From positions 744,001 to 808,000 of the forward strand of contig MARA01000002.1 in NCBI GenBank assembly GCA_001792895.1: DNA of 64,000 nt, in the 5' to 3' direction. Source of the DNA: Lentinus brumalis. Taxonomy: Eukaryota > Basidiomycota > Agaricomycetes > Polyporales > Polyporaceae. Positions 56,001 to 64,000 of this stretch are shown piece by piece. Within the stretch, counting starts at the first letter, position 1; every line of letters begins with the position of its first letter. A program made the position numbers and the translations under genes. The notes under the pieces were generated by a model. That model saw nothing but the letters and a program-made list of their open reading frames with translations, was not told the DNA's origin and ran no database searches.

Positions 56001-59000
56001 ACGTCGTCGTTCGCATCCAGGCAGCCGTCAGGACGTACCTGGCGCGCAAGCGACTACTCAACCTCATCCGCAGCCTCCGGAAGGCTACTCCTGCGCTCGT
56101 CGGTCTTCAGGCCATCGCTCGTGCGAAGCTTGCCCGGCAACAACATCACGCCATGCACAGGGCTCTATCTGAAGTCAAGGTTGTGAAAGCCGTGGGGATC
56201 TTCCAGGCTCGTGCTCGTGCTGCGCTCGCCCGCTCTCGGCATGAGGAGCAGAAGAAGAAGCTCGAGTTCGTTGAGCCGGACGTCGTAGGCTTCCAAGCGA
56301 CTGCTCGGGATACATTGTTCGCCTAGAGTGGCTCGCCTGGAGGGACTTCCTGCGCAGCAGCCACCCGCAGGCTACCATGCTCCAAGCCCTGCTCCGTGGC
56401 GTCCTCCAGCGCAAGAAGTTCCGCGAGAAGATGCAGTACTACCGCTCGAACCTCGACAAGATCGTCCAGATCCAGTCGCTCTTCCGTGCGAAGGAGACTC
56501 GCGAGCAGTACCGACAGCTCACGCTCGGTACCAACGTCAGTGTCGGCACGATCAAGAACTTTGTGCACCTGCTCGACGACTCGGAGGCGGACTTCCAGGA
56601 GGAGATCAAGGTCGAGCGGCTTCGCCAGGAGGTCGTCAAGCGCATCCGTGAGAACCAGGCGCTCGAGCACGATCTAAGCGATCTCGACGTCAGGATCGCG
56701 CTCGTCGTGCAGAACGTCAAGAATTTCGAAGACCTCGTCAAGGCGCGCAGGCGTCTAGGGGCGGACAGCGCTGCTATTCATGCTGCGAGGGCATCCGTGC
56801 TCGCGGCTCATGGTGATCCGTTCGCGAGCCCGAGTACGCTGGACCGCACGGCGAAGCGGAAGCTCGAGCTGTACCAGCAGTTGTTCTACCTCCTCCAGAC
56901 GGATGGCAAGTACATCACGCGCTTGTTTGGGCGGATGTCGGCGGACGAGAACTGGGAGAAGAACAGGCGCATGATTGAGCGGGTCGTCTTGACTTTGTTC
57001 GGCTATGGTCAAGCGCCTCGAGAGGAATATCTGCTCCTGAAGTTCTTCCAGGTTAGTCCATTCTTGTTCTTCAGGACTCCTGATGCTCATACATGTGTGG
57101 TGTCTAGACTGCTGTCCACGAAGAGGTTGCGGCTGCACGCGCTGTCGAAGATGTCATTCATGCGCAGCCCACGTTCATTAACGTCGCGGTGCACTACCTG
57201 AGGCCCAAGCAAACCGCGTATATCCGTGATACACTTCAGGGCGTCATCCGCGAAGTCATCAAGGCTGATGACCTCGATTTGGAGACCGATCCTTGCGTGG
57301 TAGGTTTAACCGTGGAGGTCGATAATTTCGGTGTGTCTCATCCAAAGTCGCAGATATACCGTAAGCGGGTTGACCGGGACGAAACACGTGGCAAGCTTGA
57401 CAACAGGCCGAAGGACGTTGCATTCCATCAAGCCTTGCAAGACCCTGACACGCGAGCCGAGTACATTCGCCGTGCGTTGTTCCGTTGTCTTGTGCTGCTC
57501 TGCGTGCTCATGCAGCTTCCAACAGATTTGCAGGTCCTTCAGTGGTGGACAGAGGAGTTCGTGCGTGCCATCACCTTGTCCCTCAACAAGATGCCATACG
57601 GTATGCGGTACATGGCTCGCGAGACGTTGAACGCTGTCAAGGTATATCCGCGCCGCCCCTTTCTTGGGAACTATCTGACCGTGCATGTAGGAGAAATTCC
57701 CTGATGCTCCTGCTGAGGCTTGTGCAGCATGTGTAGCCAGACTGGTCTACTACCGCTACATCAACCCTGCGATCATGTAAGCAATAAAGTCTTACCTCGC
57801 CATTCACATATATGCATGACCTAACTTATGTGCAGCACCCCTGAGACGTTCGATATTGTCCCGACTACGATCGACATCGAGTCCCGCAAGAACCTTGCTC
57901 AAATCTCCAAGATGCTCACTCAGATCACCAGTGGCTCGGAGTTCAGTGAAGACAGCCCTGCCTACCTCCCGGTCAACGACTATGTCCGGAAAACCATCGT
58001 TACGATATCCACATGGCTCTTGGAAGGTTGGTCTTGCTTCTCACATCCGACCTACACAAGTTTACATCTGTCCAGTCGCGAATGTGCCCGATGCCGAGAC
58101 TGAGTTCCATGCTCATGAGTTCCTGGACGCGACCATTCAGCCACGACCGATCTGGATCTCCCCCAATGAAGTATACTCGATGCACAGGCTATTGTCGCAG
58201 TACCTTGACCACCTTGTAAGCCTTCACGCAGCAAAGGAGGTACGCGGGCTAACAGCAGCGGCAGGCGCCACCGAAGGACGATACGCTCCGTGTCATCTTG
58301 ACTGAGCTAGATGGCGTCCCGAATGTCGGCAGCGAGGAGCTGAACGAAGCGCGCGATACCGCCCTCGAACTGCAACTTTCCAACCGGTTCGCGCGAGTCA
58401 AGGGTAAGTTTCAATTGAGTCCGCATTCAGGAGAGCGACTCATGTTTGAGCAGATCCGCGAGCGGAAGAGAAGGCCTTGTGGGTACAAGCGAAGCGGGCC
58501 GTGCTTGCCATTCTCCGTGTCCAACCTGCCAAAGACCTGGTGGAGTCGCTCATGCAGCCTGTCACCGACAATGACGAGTTTGTCTGGGAGGGTATTCTGG
58601 AGGAGACAGAGCGAGATGTAATGCGGCACCAACGTCGGATGCCCTCCACGACGGGAGCCGATTCCGCATATCGCCTAGAGGACATTCGATCGTAAGTGGC
58701 TTTTTGGTTCGCATTGTCTGCCATGCTAATCGGTGCGTCCAGAATGACGTTCCGAGAGGTGAAGGCACACGCTATATACTTCCTACTTGAACTGGAGAAG
58801 CAGGGCAAGATCACTCGTATGGACGGCTACCAGGGGATCCTTAACGCGATCGCCGGCGATGTTCGCAGCAAGAACCGCCGGAGAGTTCAGCGTCTGCACG
58901 AGAGGGAAAGCCTAGAGGAGTCGCTCAAGCACCTGGCGGAACGCAAGAAGTACTTTGAAGAGCAGATCAAACAGTACCACGACTACGTCGAGACCGCCAT

Positions 59001-59518
59001 GAACACAATGCAGCGTGGGAAGGGGTGAGTTCGCATCGGCGTCTATTGTGCGTTCATCGTCTAACAACATGTATTCCAGAAAACGACGTCTGCTGCCCTT
59101 CACGAAGCAGTACTTCCATATGCGCGAGCTGCAACAGGCTGGGAAGATGCCGCAGTTTGGGTCGTTCAAGTACTCCGCGCAGCGCTTCTACGACAAAGGC
59201 ATCCTGTTGTCCATCGAGAATTACTCTCCTCGCCAGTTCGACAAACTCGACATTGTCCTGTCATCGAATGCGGTTGGTGTGTTCACGATCGAGATGTTCA
59301 AGCATGCACTAGGCATCACGAATCGCATGGCCACCGCCGATGTCAAGATGGAAGAGCTACTGCAGGCTCAGTTCGACGATCGCGCGTCGTTCTCCTTGTT
59401 CGACGGCCTTGCGAAGTTCAACCTCAACCTATTACTGTGGCAAATCAACAAGAAGTGCGTACAGCTCTGTTGCTGTTGATTGCCGTTTGACTGACGGTTG
59501 AACCAGGTTCTATCGATA
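53087..59518 (+). CDS. IQG1: IQGAP-family scaffold (IQG1 / Rng2)
   Basis: About 15 exons. A long disordered Ser/Pro/Thr-rich N-terminus (about 485 residues, with a PPPPPPP run) precedes the calponin-homology domain (LTRGLWADVQRHLIQAYEYL, LRNGVVLAKLVRVFMGEGAV, NINHFFAFVRHVGLPE, FELTDLYEKKNFPKVIYCIH). Then about 13 tandem IQ-like motifs (IVALQAAARAFLVRK, FAIALQAHARGLLVRR, YVVKIQAQSRGVIVRR and others), a RasGAP-like domain (LFGYGQAPREEYLLLKFFQ, INVAVHYLRPKQTAYIRDTL, LVYYRYINPAIMTPETFDI) and the RasGAP C-terminal domain (KRRLLPFTKQYFHMRELQQA, GSFKYSAQRFYDKGILLSIE) ending KKFYR at TAG 59516-59518. It binds actin through CH and myosin light chains through IQ motifs to build the cytokinetic ring. 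One base is missing near 56303: an extra G in CGGGAT turns RDTLFA-stop into RGYIVRLEWLAW. The catalytic Arg finger is not expected in IQGAPs. Confidence 0.93.
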
Positions 59519-59670
59519 GTCGTCGGCCCATAGGCCTACTCCTTCTCTGCTGCGTTTACGACCCCCGTGATGACTTCATGATGGCTTACATTACCTGCCT
59601 AATTATTGGTGATCTACATACTCACATGTACCGATACTCAGTACCCAGTGCTCAACAGCAGCAACACCTC
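59385..59670. repeat. IQGAP 3' end, source copy of a local duplication
   Basis: The end of the IQGAP gene plus its 3' flank. Blocks shared in order with 60035-60275: GCGAAGTTCAACCTCAAC, TTACTGTGGCAA, GGTTCTAT.GAT, CATGATGGCT, TGCCTAATT, ACATGTACCGATACT, CAGTGCTC. Here the stretch is coding plus UTR. Confidence 0.75.
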
Positions 59671-60034
59671 CATGTATCATGACTTTGCGCTACCTAATGT
59701 ACTGCTCCAGACGGGCGCTACAGCCACCTTTGGCCTGAGGCTTCCCCGCGAGCCTCGTCGACACTATCGCAGTCAACGCTGTGAACGAGCTGTCTTCTTC
59801 CAAGGAATACCTGCTATGCAACCTCTCGGTTTGAGATGCATTTGTCTCTTAAACGTGCAGATATTCAGATAGCTAAGCTTACCGGGTTCTCAGTTAGACG
59901 GTTGCCCCACTTCTGATGCAATTGGCCACGCAACTTCGTACCGGATGAGCCCGCTCAACACCGCTGCCCCGAGAGCCGACGGTGCGGATGGCCTCACGCC
60001 AAATCTCGCGTTAGCTCTCGGAGGGACTGCTCAC
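59519..60034. other. Intergenic between IQGAP and its duplicated tail
   Basis: About 515 bp. IQGAP 3' UTR, then AT/GC-balanced sequence without a supported gene. Confidence 0.4.
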
Positions 60035-60275
60035 CGCTCGCGCCGACGTCTGGCGAAGTTCAACCTCAACCATTACTGTGGCAACTCACTTGATGTTGTC
60101 GTGCCTGTCTTTGTCTGACGTGCGGTTCAGCTAGGTTCTATAGATGATAATCATGGACTCGGGGGTACTTCCATATCCCCCATGATGGCTCAACATCGCC
60201 TGCCTAATTTTCGTCGGTCTTACATGTCACACCAACATGTACCGATACTTAGCAGTGCTCAGTGCTCAGTGCTCG
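60035..60275 (+). pseudogene. Decayed duplicate of the IQGAP last exons and 3' flank
   Basis: Direct copy of about 59385-59670, displaced by roughly 650 bp. The coding part (LAKFNLNLLLWQ in the gene) shifts frame after KFNLN because one base is lost (AACCATTACTGTGGC against AACCTATTACTGTGGC) and then diverges; the copy has no upstream exons. Intron and UTR landmarks such as AGGTTCTAT and ATGTACCGATACT remain. It is a non-functional fragment. Confidence 0.75.
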
Positions 60276-60501
60276 AGCATAGCAATAGGATGACTTTCCT
60301 CTCACAACTGCGCTATATCCACGAATGCCCATCGAAAGGACTGCTCTGAACTGTGTTTGGTGAGAACCAGGCTTACTCACCATCCATTGTTTCCGCGCAA
60401 CATGTCCACTTCGACACGCAAGCCCACGCCTGAAATATCTCCGGACGACATGTCGACCGTCATATGCTATTGTTACACTGGGGTAGCGGCCATGCTGTCG
60501 T

Positions 60502-62977
60502 TCACAACGTGAAGCGGAAGTCGGGGTGTCGGTCCCCGATTGGTGCTCGAGTCTTGCCCGAGTCCCACAGTTCCTGATACTTGGTCAAGTTGTCTTGCCT
60601 GCGGCCCTCCGCCCGGGCTTTGTTCTCCCACAGGCAATACATCCTGCGATAGGAAGCAATTAGGACCTCGTCCCAAGAATAGCAGCGCAACTGAAGGCTT
60701 ACACGTTGCAAAACATGGCGAGCCATGCTACGCAAACGAAGGCCAGCGTGATGCTGTGGCCTTTGATGTACGTCGGAGCTTGAGAAGAGTCATATGCGAA
60801 GGTCGCGACGAATCCGCTGCATGTCATTGGTCAGGACACGAAACATGCAGGACGAGCGACGTACCCGCAGTTGGAGAGCGCGAGCTGTAATGCTACCGTT
60901 GTTGCCTTCTTGTAATGGCCCGCGTTGTTGTTCGGAAGAATCGACAGGATACAAGGTCCGCACGGGTAGCTACACATATTGGTGAGTTCCGATATTGACG
61001 GCACGCTCACCGAGACTTACATTCCCGATGCCATGAGGAACACTGGGCGGGGGATATCAGCGCAAGGTATCGCGAAGGATGAAGTGCGGCTCACCCGCGG
61101 CGTATCGTTGGGTGTTCGTCTTTTCATTCGGTAATGAATTGAGCGGCACTACGGAAGGCATCAAAGAAACTCAATACCTTCGCGGCAATTGCAAGGATGT
61201 AGCCTTGTCAGGCAACATCAGCATAGACCAGATGGAAGGGTGTTCGTGTGACCTACCTGCCATTGATATAGGTAGGAAAATGAGGATGAAGGGCCCTCGC
61301 CACCTGAGCTTGTCGCTCAAGATTGCCACCACGACCGTCAACACCACGGCTGGCACATATGGAGGGACTGTCACAGCAAACTCAGCACTGACAGCAGTCG
61401 AGACACGAAGTACAACTGTCAAACTAACCTGTATGTAGTTGAGCTTCACTCCCGGAATAACCCAGGCCGGCCACGATGGTCGGGCTGCGCAGACATAGGC
61501 GTCAGTTAAGATGTGGCCTAGGCAACTCGAGAGACACCCACAGGAAGAGCGAGAATGAGTAGAGACAGATGATGATGCCCATGTAGGAGAGTGCGGTCAT
61601 CCACAGTTGAGGGTCCTTGACACCTACAGTAGGAGCTGAGCGGCGGTCGCATACGAGGGTGGAGCGTTCCTACCTCGTAACACTTCGCCCCACTCGAATC
61701 GCTCGTCTTCAGCGTTGACGACATGTTGCTCGGGAGTATGCACCTCCAGCGTGGCCTCATCGGCCTTCTCATCGGCCTTCTCCGGGTCCGCACTAGGGCT
61801 CGTGATCCTCTGAGAGGGCTCCGACAGTGGTGCGGTCGTGGTGACCCCGAAAGCCGTGCGAAGACGGACCACTTCTTGTCAGTCAGACAAAAGTTCTGTC
61901 GAGTAGAGTTGGCGGGGACTTACGCGCGAACTCCCGCTCTTCGTCCGTAAAGAACTTGGCAGATTGTATGTCCGCAGGCAGGAAGATGGAGGACGTCAGT
62001 GCAATGACAACCGTGGCAATCCCTTCCAGGATGAATATCCATCTCCAGCCTGCCAGTCCCGCAACGCCATCCATCTTGAGGATCGCAGTGGCAAGAAGAC
62101 CTGCGAAGGTCATGAGACCCGCAGCGCGAAGGAGAGAGACTTACTCACCTCCGAAAGCACCGGAAAGGGAGGCCGATGCGTAGAAGATGCCAACCCTGAA
62201 CATTGAATGTGAGTACTGAACAGCATGATTCCCTGACCGCAAGCAATTTACCGTTGCTGCAGCTCGTGCGGTCTGTACAAGGTGCTCAAGTACAACATCT
62301 GACCGACCGTTGATCAATGAGCATATCTCAAGGGAGAATGTGACTCACTATGCCGGGCAAAAGACCGCCTTCGCAGAACCCTAGGAAGAACCTGATGGCC
62401 AAGAGACCACTGAAGTTGTGAACGAGGCCGCTTAGCGTCGTAACCGTGCCCCAGAGAGTCACAAGGAAGGGGAGCCATCGACTGGGCTTGAACTTCTTGA
62501 GTACCAGGTTGGAGGCTGCGGGGAATTGGTGAGATGTCGATTAATCAAGGAGATATCAACGGTACTCACGCAGCTCGACAAGTATATACGCGACGTAGAA
62601 GACTACTTCATTGCTAAGAATCGAACACAAGCGCGACAAGCGTGAATGAGGACGTACTGGCGAGTGCGGTATTGAACTGCGTGCCATGGAGGTGCGTATC
62701 CCTCTCCAACCCCGCGATCCTATGGACTGTGAGGGGATCATCTTCGCCTCGATGAATGTAGCCGCTCACCTGGCGTTCCCGATGTTCGTCCTGTCAATGA
62801 AGTTGGCTAGCCACAACTGGCGAGTGTAATCGCTCATTTGGCAAGACAATCGCATCGAGGGAATGTGTCACTTACGAACGCCAGAGGCGGCAAGACGTGT
62901 ATGTCCAACTTCCATAGGACCCGCCGGGTCATCTTCCGGACATGTTCCTTTTCATCCTCTATAGACGTGGCGGACAT
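60502..62977 (-). CDS. MFS permease, anion:cation symporter (allantoate/nicotinate permease-like) family
   Basis: Minus-strand gene of about ten exons, ATG 62977 to TGA 60502-60504. The N-terminus MSATSIEDEKEHVRKMTRRV leads into span 1 with the family hallmark DIHVLPPLAF..NFIDRTNIGNARIAGL. Further landmarks: LVLKKFKPSRWLPFLVTLWG, RFFLGFCEGGLLPGI, MLYLSTLYRPHELQQRVGIF, GWRWIFILEGIATVVIAL, a charged central loop (ADPEKADEKADEATLE), LWMTALSYMGIIICLYSFSL, LPTIVAGLGYSG, VPAVVLTVVVAILSDKLRWR, SGIYPCGPCILSILPNNNAG and a tail NLTKYQELWDSG. This is the Dal5/Tna1-type ACS group of fungal transporters, twelve spans in the plasma membrane, for organic anions such as allantoate, nicotinate, pantothenate or similar. 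The substrate cannot be read from sequence. Short exons and several small introns make some junctions uncertain. Confidence 0.86.
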
Positions 62978-63982
62978 AGTCTCGGGCGGTAGACGATGCT
63001 ACCGACGTGACGGTAGAGAACTGGGGAGGGAAAGACGGAGCGAGATCCGTCAGCCGCTCACTTCTGTCGTATGCGCGTTATATCTACGGGCGACAAACCT
63101 GCAGATTGGCCTATCCATATCCGAGGCACCCACGTCAACGGGTTAGGCACGTATCCCATGCCTATCTCGTCATACGTAGCTGCGAGCATGGAGGTGTGGC
63201 GTCTTACCCGAACCTTGGGGTAGGTCACAAGTGCGGGGGAACAATCTTTGATCCTGATGTTAGCAAACGTAACGCCCTCGGGCCTGAGGGAACGACGTTG
63301 TGCGCACCTATTTTGGGGCTTCAGCTGACCCGCGGACGCCCGGACGTCCTGCACAGTAGCTTTCGTGATCAGCTTCAGGGCATCGTCTTGTTCGGCGCCG
63401 CCTTTCGGCAGGCAAACACTGTAGGGGCCATCAATTATCGAACGGTCATGCGCTGCCTTGCGCTGCCAGTGTTCGCTCGTCGACCGGCGGCTAGTAAGGC
63501 TCTGTGGTGGCAGCTGTAAGGCGGATCACTGTCTAAGCAGTTAGCACGATAGTTAGATGAAGAGTGAAGGGGCTAGCCTCAGTATCCCTTGAGACGTTGA
63601 GAACATAAGTACTCGGCGGCATGGCCCCCGCCTCAGACGGCACAGATCGGTCAGCTAGCATCGGCAGGTCGGCCAAATCACCCGCACAGGTGCAACAAAT
63701 ATGCTGATAGACGACACCATAGAGCACGGATGCGATAACCCGTTCCAACAGCGAGGATTCCCCTCGGACGAAGTGGGTAAGAGGGTAAGAAGCACGTACC
63801 GTTAGGCGCCGCTGCAAGGCCGCCGCCACGATGCAATTACCTATCCTTCCGAGCCCTCTATTTGTGCCAAGAGCTCTATGCGTTGGAAAGATGCATCGCA
63901 CCACCTTGAAAGTCCGCGAGTTGCTGCAGAAGCTAAGAAGACCAGACACTCCGTCGACCAGGGGAATGTACACGGACATGCC
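62978..63982. other. Upstream region of the MFS permease, no gene recognised
   Basis: About 1 kb. Open frames of 148-170 codons exist on both strands (63007-63519 plus, 63533-63979 minus) but overlap little with any recognisable family and show no splice pattern. They are not called. Confidence 0.4.
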
Positions 63983-64000
63983 CCGGGTCCGGGTCCGGGT
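63983..64000. repeat. Start of a CCGGGT hexamer tandem repeat at the window edge
   Basis: Three perfect CCGGGT units run to the last base of the window, so the array may continue outside. The unit is not the fungal telomere repeat. Confidence 0.7.

Noticed and set aside
63533..63979. 148-codon minus-strand open frame at the right edge
   Set aside because: No recognisable family and no splice pattern; treated as chance in the permease upstream region.
63983..64000. Telomere at the right edge
   Set aside because: The unit CCGGGT is not the TTAGGG-type repeat of basidiomycete telomeres and only three copies are visible.

Overview
This window is nuclear DNA from a filamentous basidiomycete, most likely an Agaricomycete. 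It is GC-rich, and almost every gene is broken by many short introns (about 45-75 nt, GT..AG, occasionally GC..AG). The gene families and exon layout match mushroom-forming fungi, and the window holds a member of the OTT_1508-like deaminase family that is expanded in these fungi. I see no tRNA or rRNA gene, no intact transposon and no CRISPR array. Genes lie on both strands with 0.2-2 kb between them.

Layout, left to right. 1-808 is the 3' end of an endocytic adaptor (SLA1-like). Then come RTP1 (RNA polymerase II assembly, 1312-4872), TCA17/TRAPPC2L (5254-5892, minus) and cytochrome b5 (6280-6943, minus). A large FG nucleoporin with an N-terminal membrane segment spans 7629-11618. A broken deaminase-like gene (12212-14044) follows, lying between two direct copies of a ~300 bp sequence. 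Next are a coiled-coil tail-anchored protein (14460-17092), an epoxide-hydrolase-like enzyme (17523-18851, minus), a first HIG1/RCF2-type mitochondrial protein (19968-20871), a multi-TM protein with a His-rich tail (to 24717), the TPA1/OGFOD1-type dioxygenase (26277-28914) and the NOP13-type RRM protein (29242-31083, minus).

From 32 kb: a ferric reductase (32832-35545) preceded by two GATA sites of the iron-repressor type, an AKTIP/FTS-like E2 variant (37285-38136, minus), a second RCF2-type paralogue (38657-39457), the inositol pyrophosphate kinase VIP1/Asp1 (40370-44197, minus), the copper P-type ATPase CCC2 (44699-48973), gamma-tubulin complex GCP3 (49143-52491, minus), IQGAP (53087-59518) followed by a decayed duplicate of its own 3' end, and an anion:cation-symporter-type MFS permease (60502-62977, minus).

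Most genes are conserved housekeeping loci that do not form one pathway. Two themes stand out. Metal handling is represented by the ferric reductase and by CCC2, which in other fungi loads copper into the ferroxidase of the same iron-uptake route. The cytoskeleton is represented by the SLA1-like adaptor, GCP3 and IQGAP. The window also shows local duplication at several scales (two RCF2 paralogues, repeat copies around the deaminase remnant, the IQGAP tail).

Five points in four otherwise well-conserved genes look one base short (epoxide hydrolase, AKTIP twice, CCC2, IQGAP), most of them in a short homopolymer. This looks more like residual assembly error than biology, so frame breaks here should be checked against raw reads before any gene is called dead. 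Exon boundaries were placed by eye from splice signals and reading-frame continuity.
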